A DNA stretch of 64,000 nt, from positions 62,001-126,000 of the forward strand of contig JAGBSH010000005.1 in the NCBI GenBank assembly GCA_017631885.1, in the 5' to 3' direction. Source of the stretch: Fibrobacteraceae bacterium. GTDB taxonomy: Bacteria > Fibrobacterota > Fibrobacteria > Fibrobacterales > Fibrobacteraceae. Shown here one piece after another: positions 1 through 7,364 of the stretch (the stretch's first letter is position 1; each line of letters opens with the position of its first letter). Below the pieces are notes generated by a model. The model did no database searches. It was not told the origin of the DNA and was given only the letters and a program-made list of their open reading frames with translations. A program made the position numbers and the translations under genes.

Positions 1-1015
1 TTGAAAGTGAAAATTTCATTTCATAAGCAATTTCTCGCAATTCTTTTAAGCCATAATCAGAAAAAATAATTGTCCCTGTATCTTTTTTCTGGCATTTCAG
101 AGCCCCATTTTGAATAGACAAATTTATATCTGGAACAATCAAATCAGGGTCAAAAACAAAACTTTCTCCAAGCCCTTTACAAGCCTCACACTGGCCTTGC
201 GCATCGTTAAATGAAAAGAATCGCGGTTCAAGTTCTGGAATTGAAATACCACAACGCACACAAGCTCGTTCAGTCCCTTGGATAGAATACTTACCATTAT
301 CAAAAAGAAACGCTACTACTTTTCCATCTGTTAATTTAAGCGCACTTTCTAAAGCTTCTCGGACTCTTGAAATATTTTTCTTTTCAAGAGAAAGTCTATC
401 TACCACCACTTCAATCGTATGCTTTTCATAGCGCACAAGTAAAGGCACTTCATTAGTTCGATAAATTGTTCCATCTACTCGAACACGCATAAAACCTTTA
501 GCTTGCAAATCTTCTAATTCTTTGCGGTATTCCCCCTTACGTTCTTGAACAATCGGGGCTAAAACAATAAGATTTTCGTTTTCATTTTCTGCATACAAAT
601 TATCTACAATCTGGTCCACAGACTGGGCTTCAATTTTCTTTTTACACTTAGGGCAACGCACTTCTCCAAGACGCGCAAACAAAAGCCTGTAATGGTCCAT
701 AATTTCAACAACCGTTCCAACAGTAGAACGCGGGTTCCTGTTCACCGTTTTCTGGTCAATTGAAATCGTTGGCGAAATCCCTCGGACCGATTCTACATTC
801 GGGCGTTTCATGCTGCCGATAAACTGACGCGCATAAGCCGAAAGCGAATCAATAAAACGACGCTGCCCTTCTTGAAAAACCGTATCAAACGCAAGGCTTG
901 ATTTGCCAGACCCAGAAACTCCTGTAACCACAACAATAGAATCTCTCGGGATTGTCAAATCCACATGTTGCAAATTATTTTCATAAGCATCGCGAATTTC
1001 AACAGAACGCGTCAT
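1..1015 (-). CDS. uvrA: UvrA, excinuclease ABC subunit A (5' part; gene runs off the window)
   Basis: This is the damage-recognition ATPase of nucleotide excision repair. About 338 N-terminal residues are visible and the rest lies left of base 1. The start MTRSVEIRDAYENNLQHVDL is typical of the family. It is followed by a Walker A loop GVSGSGKSSLAFDT near residue 31, the signature-type segment around RRFIDSLSAYARQF, a CPKCKKK zinc knuckle, and a second Cys pair region CVRCG with CEACKGLG. All are expected order for UvrA domain I. The ATG is at 1013-1015. The region upstream contains the first 168-bp repeat. Only the truncation by the window limits the call. Confidence 0.97.
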   Translation of the reverse strand, partial: MTRSVEIRDAYENNLQHVDLTIPRDSIVVVTGVSGSGKSSLAFDTVFQEGQRRFIDSLSAYARQFIGSMKRPNVESVRGISPTISIDQKTVNRNPRSTVGTVVEIMDHYRLLFARLGEVRCPKCKKKIEAQSVDQIVDNLYAENENENLIVLAPIVQERKGEYRKELEDLQAKGFMRVRVDGTIYRTNEVPLLVRYEKHTIEVVVDRLSLEKKNISRVREALESALKLTDGKVVAFLFDNGKYSIQGTERACVRCGISIPELEPRFFSFNDAQGQCEACKGLGESFVFDPDLIVPDINLSIQNGALKCQKKDTGTIIFSDYGLKELREIAYEMKFSLS

Positions 1016-1127
1016 AAAAACCTACAAGGATATAATAAACCAATTTACGCAAAAAACTTTGCCAATTCCACCCCTACAATTTAGAAAAATTTTTCACAAT
1101 ACTGCACAAAGAAGCAGTAAATTTATT

Positions 1128-1212
1128 AGCTCTGCTAGGTCAAACTGTATTTTTTCTCGAAAATTACGGTTCCGCTGCATTCCAACTGCGTTCTCGCTGC
1201 AAAAATAGCCTC
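1128..1212. repeat. Partial, inverted end of the 168-bp repeat family
   Basis: The segment begins AGCTCTGCTAGGTCAAACTG, which resembles the reverse complement of the right end of the full 168-bp copies (GGCTCTGTTAAGTCAAATCA). It abuts the full copy at 1213 head to head. The flank before it (GCAGTAAATTTATTAGCTCTG region) resembles the flank of the copy at 59119, so homology may extend a little outside the 168-bp unit. The stretch 1016-1428 holds this fragment and the full copy, and no gene that I can support. Confidence 0.5.
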
Positions 1213-1380
1213 GGCTCTGTCAAGTTATGCCGTACAGCTGCGAACCTGCTGCGATAACCAAAATGGCCAAAACAGACTAAAAATGGCGATTTTGAAGCGA
1301 AAATACAGTTTTCGATGGGCTGACAAAACCCAATTTTCTTGCTATGCCAAATTATGCGTATGATTTGACTTAACAGAGCC
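1213..1380 (+). repeat. 168-bp fixed-length repeat, copy 1
   Basis: It runs from GGCTCTGTCAAG to TTAACAGAGCC, so the ends are imperfect inverted repeats. Against copy 2 (4592-4759) it aligns without gaps over all 168 positions. The first ~55 and last ~60 bases are almost the same, while the ~45 bases between them are largely different. It lies between the uvrA start and the 3' end of the broken acetyltransferase gene. Confidence 0.85.
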
Positions 1381-1428
1381 AATAAAAACGATTCGTCAAG
1401 GGATTCCGCAAAAAAATGTCACCGTTTT

Positions 1429-1901
1429 TTAGCGTAGGTCGTCAATGGCTTTTTGCAAGTTCGCGAGGAACTTCCCGCCGTGTGCCCCGTCCATTTGCGT
1501 GTGGTGAAACTGGAACGAAACCGACAACTCATAGTGGAAAAGCTTTCGTCTGAAACACCCCCAGATCATAAACGGGTTGTTGAAAATGCCAGAGTTCATG
1601 CCGACGTGCCGATGACCATGCTGTTCTCGGACAAGTCCCAATCTTGACAACTTTCCGCGACGATTTTTGTGTACTTGAGATAATCGCGGTTGAATGTCGC
1701 CAAGTCCTCGGAAAACGGAATGTCGCAAGAACTGACTTCGCCTTTGCTGTTCTTGACGATTGTATTGACCGCAATGGAATCGTATTGCATCAACTTGCCG
1801 TTTACCAGAAGCATATAAAACTCCTTAACGCTCGCAGCCGCCTTGCCGTGCAGTTCCATCAGTTCGGGAACATCATCGATTGTTGCGACTTCGATTTTCA
1901 T
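1429..1901 (-). pseudogene. Broken chloramphenicol acetyltransferase (CAT)-like gene, frameshifted
   Basis: Two overlapping frames together give the C-terminal two thirds of a CAT-family protein. The first frame (from 1901) contains NGKLMQYDSIAVNT and the DLATFNRDYLKY region. It stops at MVIGTSA, where a missing base (about 1600) shifts the frame. The second frame continues GIFNNPFMIWG and then SFQFHHTQMDGAHGGKF, which holds the family catalytic HHxxxDG motif. The stop is at 1429-1431. The first ~25 residues (MKIEVATIDDVPELMELH) do not look like a CAT N-terminus and resemble the start of a GNAT acetyltransferase, so the 5' end may be a chimera or truncation. If the base is really missing, no active enzyme is made. 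A sequencing error is the alternative. Confidence 0.75.
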
Positions 1902-1981
1902 TTACAAACCCAGAAGTTTTCATTTCCAAACATAAAAAAAATTAAAAATGGGAAGCAGTCAACATCATACTAAAATTTCTA

Positions 1982-1993
1982 TATTATACATAT
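1982..1993 (+). promoter_or_regulatory. Putative -10 box of a leaderless transcript
   Basis: TATTAT is followed by six bases (ACATAT) and then the ATG at 1994. No Shine-Dalgarno sequence fits in this space, and transcription would start at or next to the ATG. This is one of several such starts in the window. Confidence 0.4.
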
Positions 1994-2521
1994 ATGCGCA
2001 AATCATTTCTGCTCTGCCTACTATTTGCAATTTCTGTTTTGTATGCCGGTGAAAGCGTCGACCATAATGTGAGTTTCAGCTACGGTTTCATCAATCTGAC
2101 CGGAGGAAACATCGTTGCAGGGAATGCTGTTGCCAGTTCCTTTGGCGCTGACGACCAACAGGAAGATGTAGATCTTTTATCATTGAGTTCATTCAACATT
2201 GCGTATGGATACGAACTATGGGAAAAATTGGAACTCGGCGGCATACTGACATATTCGTACACAGCTTCTAGTTTTAACTATCACTCTGTAACGCTTATGC
2301 CCAAGGCAAAACTCAATTGGATTAACAAATCCGATTTTCGTTTTTATTCTCTATTGGCAATCGGTCCTGCATTCTATTTCAATAGCGACAAGTTTGAAAC
2401 TGCTGCATTATGGCAAGCAACCCTTGTCGGGTTTGAATTTGGAAATGACACATCCTTCTTTTTTGAGCTTGGTGTCGGACAAGCCGGCGGATTTGCTACC
2501 GGCGTAAAGTTTGAATTGTAG
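1994..2521 (+). CDS. Small outer-membrane beta-barrel-like protein, function unknown
   Basis: This 175-residue protein has a signal peptide (MRKSFLLCLLFAISVLYAG, cleavage near residue 19). The rest alternates polar and aromatic/hydrophobic residues (for example FRFYSLLAIGPAFYFNS and FFFELGVGQAGGFATGVKF) and ends in KFEL, as expected for an eight-strand barrel of the OmpA/OmpW size class. I do not recognise a named family. The ATG at 1994 has no ribosome binding site but has a TATTAT box six bases before it. It lies between copies 1 and 2 of the 168-bp repeat, next to a broken acetyltransferase gene. Confidence 0.65.
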   Translation: MRKSFLLCLLFAISVLYAGESVDHNVSFSYGFINLTGGNIVAGNAVASSFGADDQQEDVDLLSLSSFNIAYGYELWEKLELGGILTYSYTASSFNYHSVTLMPKAKLNWINKSDFRFYSLLAIGPAFYFNSDKFETAALWQATLVGFEFGNDTSFFFELGVGQAGGFATGVKFEL

Positions 2522-2603
2522 GATGCAATCTCGTAAATTCAAACATCTCAATAGCACCGTCAACATTGTATATTTAAAGTGGACATTCAACCCCGAGACA
2601 CGT

Positions 2604-2849
2604 ATGGAAGAGACTTTCAAGACCAGAGGCGTTTGCGCGACGACCATCCAGTTCACGCGCGACGGAGACAAAATCAGAAACATCCGCTTTACGGGCGGAT
2701 GCAACGGCAACCTGAAAGCGATTGCCAAACTCTGCGAAGGCATGAGCGCCGAAGATATCGCGGCAAAGCTCTTGGGCAACACCTGTGGCGGGAAGCCGAC
2801 ATCGTGCGCCGACCAGCTCGCCCGCGCCGTCCTCGGGAAAGACGCTTAA
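2604..2849 (+). CDS. TSCPD domain protein (TIGR03905-like)
   Basis: An 81-residue protein beginning MEETFKTRGVCATTIQFTRD and ending with the conserved block CGGKPTSCADQLARAV, which contains the TSC.D signature that names this family. The same domain occurs at the end of some vitamin B12-dependent ribonucleotide reductases. As a stand-alone protein its function is unknown. The four cysteines suggest metal or redox chemistry. I chose ATG 2604 because the family begins close to this residue, although an upstream in-frame start exists at 2511. Its stop directly abuts the stop of the convergent fic gene. The gene is visibly more GC-rich than the radA/pheT region. Confidence 0.8.
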   Translation: MEETFKTRGVCATTIQFTRDGDKIRNIRFTGGCNGNLKAIAKLCEGMSAEDIAAKLLGNTCGGKPTSCADQLARAVLGKDA

Positions 2850-3815
2850 TTATCCGTCCAAATAATAACCACCGTTCTTCCGGGCTCCCCTAAATTCAAT
2901 CTTGCCCGATTCGCTCAAAGCTTGCAACTGACGCTGAGCCGTTCGCAGGGAGAGGTTGAGCATCGAGGCCAGTGCGGGCGTATTGATCCCTGGGTTCACC
3001 CGGATTTCGGCGAGGATTCGTTCGGAGAGATTTTCACCTGTTTCGCGGTGGCGTACGGCACCTTTTTTCGGTTTAAGGTTGTTCCGCAGCAGTCGCAACA
3101 GGTCCGCCTGCGTCGCAACTACGCAATCGGCGATAAAGCCCACAAAAACCTTGTCATCGATGTGAGCCGCCTCTAGGGCAGACACGTATTCCATACGTCT
3201 AACGGCGGGAATCAGCGCAATGGTATACTCGCCGCGAAGCAGCGCCAGGTTCATCAGCAATCGCGCCACGCGTCCGTTACCATCGACAAAGGGATGAATG
3301 AATACGAACTTTTTGTGAACCTGCGCGGCGAACTCCACAGGATTCATCCTGGATTCGTTCTTGTTGAACCACGCGACGAACTTCTTCATCTCGGCACGAA
3401 TTTTCAAGTGCGGCGTAACGGGGTAACGGCTCCCGCTAATTACGACGGGCACCTTGCGATAAACACCGGCCTTGTCCGCATCTATCTGCTGGTAAAACAG
3501 CCGATGCAGCATCAGTATATCCGATTCTTCAAGAGTCTTGTTTTTTGCGAGTTTATGAATATGATCGTACGCCTTGGCATGCCCAACGGCTTCGTACACG
3601 TCTCGCAGAGGTTTCCCGTTGATGGTGAGCCCATCCTCGATGACGACCTTGGTCTCTGTTTCGGTGAGGCTGTTGCCTTCGAGGGCGTTACTCGTGTAAG
3701 TGAGTCCCACGCGGTAGAATTCCCGCAGGGACTTGAGAGTGTCCTTGGGAATCGGGCGGAACGACAGAAGTTCCTTATTGTTGTCGGCAGCAATCTTCAA
3801 ATACGGCGAAATCAT
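2850..3815 (-). CDS. Fic-family AMP-transferase with C-terminal winged helix
   Basis: The 321-residue protein has the Fic catalytic motif HPFVDGNGRVAR at residues 174-185, with the His, the acidic residue and the GNGR anion-binding loop all intact. At residues 42-47 it has SNALEG, matching the inhibitory (S/T)xxxE(G/N) motif, N-terminal as in class II Fic proteins, so activity is probably self-restrained. Residues ~262-320 form a winged-helix DNA-binding domain (INTPALASMLNLSLRTAQRQ then a GGYY wing). Fic enzymes transfer AMP to hydroxyl side chains of target proteins; the target here is unknown. The ATG at 3815 has a GAGG ribosome binding site. Four spaced copies of a TGGCGGTxTAAAT motif lie just upstream, which suggests that the wHTH domain represses its own promoter. 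The gene is GC-rich relative to the core. Confidence 0.92.
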   Translation of the reverse strand: MISPYLKIAADNNKELLSFRPIPKDTLKSLREFYRVGLTYTSNALEGNSLTETETKVVIEDGLTINGKPLRDVYEAVGHAKAYDHIHKLAKNKTLEESDILMLHRLFYQQIDADKAGVYRKVPVVISGSRYPVTPHLKIRAEMKKFVAWFNKNESRMNPVEFAAQVHKKFVFIHPFVDGNGRVARLLMNLALLRGEYTIALIPAVRRMEYVSALEAAHIDDKVFVGFIADCVVATQADLLRLLRNNLKPKKGAVRHRETGENLSERILAEIRVNPGINTPALASMLNLSLRTAQRQLQALSESGKIEFRGARKNGGYYLDG

Positions 3816-3848
3816 CGAAAAACCTCGATTTATGCACCTAATATATAA

Positions 3849-3935
3849 TTTTATACCGCCAAAACCAACAATTTAAACCGCCATATAGCAATTTATACCG
3901 CCATTTTTAGCAAAATTTGCAGATTTACACCGCCA
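3849..3935 (-). promoter_or_regulatory. Four-copy operator-like direct repeat upstream of fic
   Basis: The motif TTTAxACCGCCA (plus-strand reading; x is T, A, T, C) occurs at 3849-3861, 3871-3883, 3891-3903 and 3923-3935. The starts are 22, 20 and 32 bases apart, close to two, two and three helical turns, so all copies would face one side of the DNA. They lie 34 to 120 bases before the fic ATG. The winged helix of the Fic protein is the obvious candidate binder (inference). Confidence 0.65.
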
Positions 3936-3955
3936 AAATGAGTTTTTAGAGACCG

Positions 3956-4543
3956 TTACCGTTTCTTGAATACGACGATTTCGGCATCGGCTCCGTTCTT
4001 GCCGTATTCGCTCACGAGAATGTAGCGTTCGTCGCAGGCGATTCCAAAGCAGCGGCCTTCAGCACCAATCTTTTCGACCTGGTTGCCCCAGTAGCTTGCG
4101 TTATCGTCCAGGAGCTTGACGTTGTTGCCGTTGATCTTGTATTTCTGGTTGATGAACGAGCCCTGCAGCACAAAGAGGTTGTCGATGGTCGGCATGTCCT
4201 TGATGCCCAGCGCATTGACTTCTTCAATGAACTTCTGCTTCATGGGCGAGGTGGCGTGCGGAAGTTGGTCCTCGGGGAGGCGCCAGCGCTTGAGCGTCGG
4301 GAAATACTTGCGGAGTTTCACCTTGTATTCATCGCGGGTAAGACTCTTGCCGGTATTCTTGTTGAATTCGTCCACAAACTGCGAGCAGAATTCCACCATT
4401 TCTTCCATGGTGAAGTCGCCCGTGAACGCGCCGTCTTTGTAGCAGTAGATGCAGTATTCCTCGTTCTTGCTGCCGTCGGCATTCGTACCGAGAATTTCGT
4501 TAGTGAGCGGCATACCGCAGCTTTGACAGAATTTCATTTCCAT
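3956..4543 (-). CDS. Zinc-ribbon domain protein of unknown function
   Basis: The 195-residue protein opens with MEMKFCQSCGMPLTNE and continues to EEYCIYCYKDGAF, a CxxC...CxxC putative zinc ribbon (zf_ribbon_2 type) followed by the usual MEEMVEFCSQFVDEFN helix. This N-terminal ~90-residue module is common in uncharacterised bacterial proteins. The C-terminal half (GRCFGIACDERYILVSEYG) is not recognised. The ATG at 4543 has a strong AAGGAG ribosome binding site. It lies immediately left of copy 2 of the 168-bp repeat. Function cannot be assigned. Confidence 0.8.
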   Translation of the reverse strand: MEMKFCQSCGMPLTNEILGTNADGSKNEEYCIYCYKDGAFTGDFTMEEMVEFCSQFVDEFNKNTGKSLTRDEYKVKLRKYFPTLKRWRLPEDQLPHATSPMKQKFIEEVNALGIKDMPTIDNLFVLQGSFINQKYKINGNNVKLLDDNASYWGNQVEKIGAEGRCFGIACDERYILVSEYGKNGADAEIVVFKKR

Positions 4544-4591
4544 AAGTTCTCCTTTTTTATTTACACATGCTCAAATGTATACTAATAAAAA

Positions 4592-4759
4592 GGCTCTGTC
4601 AAGCCTGACCGTATGGCTGCGGACTTGCTGCGATAACCAAAATGGCGTTTTTAGCCAAATTTCTGCATTTTCGCAGTATAAAAACATTTTCCAATGGGCT
4701 GACAAAACCCAATTTTCTTGCTATGCCAAATTATGCGTATGGTTTGACCTGACAGAGCC
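4592..4759 (+). repeat. 168-bp fixed-length repeat, copy 2
   Basis: It starts GGCTCTGTCAAGCCTGACCG and ends GTTTGACCTGACAGAGCC. The ten terminal bases are perfect inverted repeats, and the similarity continues imperfectly for about 15 more. It has the same length and orientation as copies 1 and 3, with a different centre. It lies between the zinc-ribbon gene and the 3' end of the xylanase gene. Confidence 0.87.
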
Positions 4760-4767
4760 CAAAAATA

Positions 4768-4803
4768 GACTCTCTCAAGTCAAATCGTATAGCTAATCGG
4801 CAT
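4768..4803 (-). repeat. Partial right end of the 168-bp repeat, inverted
   Basis: GACTCTCTCAAGTCAAATCG and the bases after it match the reverse complement of the right end of copy 1 at most positions. It sits tail to tail with copy 2, as the fragment at 1128 sits head to head with copy 1. Partial ends beside full copies suggest repeated insertion at the same spots. The stretch 4544-4897 holds only these repeats and a terminator. Confidence 0.45.
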
Positions 4804-4823
4804 TACGAGATTTCGCAAAGCAC

Positions 4824-4851
4824 AAAAAAACGCCCCGTGTGGCAGGGCGTT
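4824..4851 (-). terminator. Intrinsic terminator of the xylanase gene
   Basis: Read on the minus strand, the stem AACGCCC / GGGCGTT is followed by a run of T. It begins about 45 bases after the xylanase stop. Confidence 0.8.
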
Positions 4852-4897
4852 CTCTTGTTATCCTTGATATAGGAGTGCTTTAGGAATTGACAAATTC

Positions 4898-6610
4898 TTA
4901 GCGGGCGACGCGGACCTGGGTAATCATGTTACCCTGCTTCACCATGTAGACTCCGGCCTTGTTGAACTTAGCCTTGAGAGCATCATTCAAGGAAGAACCG
5001 TTCACGACATCGACATGACCCAAAAGACGGCCCTGCATGTCGAACACCTGGAAGGTCTTGCCAGCGATGTTCAAACGTAGCGGCAATGCAATCGCCTGGG
5101 TTTCGCCACCTTCGGAACCCGGTTCAGCAGTGGTGAAAACCAGTTTGACGTCACTAATATTGACTGCACCTGTAGTTTGTCCCAAATTGAAGGCAAACTG
5201 AGCAGCAGCATCAGAATCTTCTTCCATAGTAAAAATAAATGTGTATTCTGTTTCCGTAGTAGTGATGTCAAATTCCTTAGTGGCGTATGCACCCCAAGGG
5301 TCTACAGATTGTTGGAAAGAAACTTCAATCTTGCGAGCTACATCAGCGCTAGCCTTAAAGGACAACTTGTACTTCATGCCCTTATCAAGAGCCACATTGT
5401 ACTGAACAAGCTGCGGCTGGTAATTTTCTGCACCAATAGTGGTAACGTTAACCGTAGCCGTGCCACCAGCAACAGAAGCAGTTGCAGCAGAGCCACCCCA
5501 GTTTGTACCCTGACCCAGGAGCCAAGATGCATCGTTATTTGTAGAAATCACGCTGCCACTAGAGAAATCACCATCCTTCAGAAGGTTCACGGTGGTTTCG
5601 CCTACCAATTCAAACTTAGCGACCACAGACTTTTCCTTGTCCATGGTTACAGAAATGGTTTCGGTAGAGCCAGTAGCACCACCTTCCCAACCCACAAACT
5701 TCCAGCCTTCGTTGGCTTTGGCGGTGAGCTGTACAGTTGTTTTTGGAGCATAATAGTTAGCGCTAGGACTCTTTGTCACAGTACCTGCAGCAGCCGGAGA
5801 TGCAGTTACATTGAGGGCAAGTTCATCGGCACTGCCACCGATTTTCAGCAGGTTCTTCTTAACGGTAGCAGATCCTCTTGCAGAGCCCGTATTTCCGGTG
5901 TAAGATTCAATTTTCATGGAAGCAACTTCATACAGTTTACCCATTTTCATACCCACTTTAGCCCATTCGCTGAAGTGCTTGGAAATAGAAATGGTACCCT
6001 TGGTACGATGCTGGCTCGTATTCTTCGGGATGGACCAATACTGCTTAAAGGTGCTGGTCCCCGAAAGAGACGGTTGCTGAATACGGTCGGTAGTATAGAA
6101 ATCGTAGTCAATACCATCGATAGTTGCAGAACCAAAATATTTACCGCCCTGGGTAGGATTGTAGCTTCCGCGATCCTGGATAATGTAGTATTCAATTTCA
6201 TTGCTGAAACCACTAGGAATGTCCTGCTGGTCGTAATAGCCCCAGCCATAGACACTAACATACTTCACATTGTCGGTGGAACTCCATTCCACATCAAATT
6301 CGGAAGTAATATTACCCACATTCTGTACGGTAACAGTGGAGTTAGACCCCCAACGCTTTCCGGAACGGGCCAACATGTTGATAGTACCACTCCATTCAAC
6401 GGAGAACGCACCACCATTTTCGGTGCTTGGGTTAAGCGTCATAGTTGCGTTACCGGCACCATCCTGGCTCCAAAGTTCGTAATCATAGCCACCTTCGCTC
6501 CCCATTTGCTGGGATTTACCATTAGAGCAGTTATAGGTCTGCCCCCAGGAAATGGATGACGAAATTGCAGCCATTGCAAAAGCTGTTGTTAATATTTTTT
6601 TGATACTCAT
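4898..6610 (-). CDS. Secreted modular endo-1,4-beta-xylanase, glycoside hydrolase family 11
   Basis: This 570-residue enzyme would hydrolyse internal beta-1,4 bonds of xylan outside the cell. It has a signal peptide at 1-23 and a GH11 jelly-roll domain at about 24-255. YVSVYGWG and EIEYYIIQD carry the nucleophile (Glu140), FKQYWSIP and RTKGTISISKHFSEWAKVGM are the GH11 core, and KIESYTGN carries the acid/base (Glu235). Next come an InlB-type B repeat (about 264-335, with GWKFVGWEGG), a CBM4/9-like carbohydrate-binding domain (about 338-505), and a C-terminal segment (FQVFDMQGRLLGHVDV ... VRVAR) like the tails of Fibrobacter secreted enzymes and type IX sorting domains. I chose ATG 6610, not an in-frame start at 6676, because AGGA lies eight bases before it and the signal peptide starts there. 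It stands between repeat copies 2 and 3. A second GH11 domain, as known in F. succinogenes XynC, is absent. Confidence 0.93.
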   Translation of the reverse strand: MSIKKILTTAFAMAAISSSISWGQTYNCSNGKSQQMGSEGGYDYELWSQDGAGNATMTLNPSTENGGAFSVEWSGTINMLARSGKRWGSNSTVTVQNVGNITSEFDVEWSSTDNVKYVSVYGWGYYDQQDIPSGFSNEIEYYIIQDRGSYNPTQGGKYFGSATIDGIDYDFYTTDRIQQPSLSGTSTFKQYWSIPKNTSQHRTKGTISISKHFSEWAKVGMKMGKLYEVASMKIESYTGNTGSARGSATVKKNLLKIGGSADELALNVTASPAAAGTVTKSPSANYYAPKTTVQLTAKANEGWKFVGWEGGATGSTETISVTMDKEKSVVAKFELVGETTVNLLKDGDFSSGSVISTNNDASWLLGQGTNWGGSAATASVAGGTATVNVTTIGAENYQPQLVQYNVALDKGMKYKLSFKASADVARKIEVSFQQSVDPWGAYATKEFDITTTETEYTFIFTMEEDSDAAAQFAFNLGQTTGAVNISDVKLVFTTAEPGSEGGETQAIALPLRLNIAGKTFQVFDMQGRLLGHVDVVNGSSLNDALKAKFNKAGVYMVKQGNMITQVRVAR

Positions 6611-6775
6611 ATTTTTTCCTCTTAGGAAGTTATTTGTACTCTCTTCTAATTTACAATATTCTACATAAGTACGCAAGCACTACTTAATTAATTCCGTTGA
6701 TAAAAAATCAACGATGAAACATTGTATTTAGGGGGCAAAGTCTCTTTGTTTAAACCTTCAATAAAGTCATCTATA

Positions 6776-6871
6776 TTACTTTTGAAACTTTTTCACAATA
6801 AACACATGGCGTTTCATAAGCTCCGTATGTTCTTTCGGATCAACATGTGCAGGCATCCCACCTCTTCTCAT
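6776..6871 (-). other. Possible 31-residue ORF or gene remnant
   Basis: The frame reads MRRGGMPAHVDPKEHTELMK and then RHVFIVKKFQK before a stop. The composition looks protein-like, but there is no ribosome binding site, no recognised family and no long extension. It could be the 3' end of a decayed gene. The rest of 6611-7124 is AT-rich and holds nothing that I can identify beyond the xylanase promoter region. Confidence 0.2.
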
Positions 6872-7124
6872 TAAATATAATGACACTTTTACTAAAATCT
6901 AGACCCGAAGACGTGGGCTTTGAGTTTATTTATACGCATGCGAATGCTGTATATTCGATCTAAACGGAATCGCAAATTTTAGGGAACGATATTCCACAAG
7001 CAAGACTAAATACGTAGGATTTTTCTTCGCAAGAATTTCACAATTTGAATTTTCCTTTTTTTTTCAAATCCCCATCGGAAATTGTTTTTTCACTGCAGAA
7101 TTGCAAAATTTCAACTGCGATTTT

Positions 7125-7292
7125 GCCTCTGTCAAGCCTGATTGTATGGCTACGGACTTGCTGCGATAAGCAAAATAGCCAAAACAGCCAAAAAACAGTG
7201 TTCAGGACGCCGAAAAACAGCTTCCGGGGGGCTTACGAAATGAAAAAACTTTGCTATACCGGAATATATGTATGAATTGACTTGACAGAGCC
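7125..7292 (+). repeat. 168-bp fixed-length repeat, copy 3
   Basis: It starts GCCTCTGTCAAGCCTG and ends TTGACTTGACAGAGCC. It is again exactly 168 bp, gap-free against copies 1 and 2, and in the same orientation. It is the most diverged of the three in its right half. It ends 72 bases before the radA ATG. Confidence 0.8.
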
Positions 7293-7328
7293 CTAAAAAA
7301 AACACTGCACAAAAAATCACTAAAAATA

Positions 7329-7364
7329 TTGACTTTTGTAAAAATATTTGCTATTTTGTGCAGT
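7329..7364 (+). promoter_or_regulatory. Putative radA promoter of leaderless type
   Basis: TTGACT at 7329-7334 is followed by 17 bases, then TATTTT at 7352-7357, then seven bases and the radA ATG. Transcription would begin at or next to the start codon, and no ribosome binding site is present. Confidence 0.45.

Noticed and set aside
5177-6559. A 460-codon open frame on the plus strand, antisense to the xylanase gene
   Set aside because: The minus-strand frame codes for an unmistakable GH11 enzyme with signal peptide and modules. The antisense frame has no recognisable domain and no ribosome binding site.
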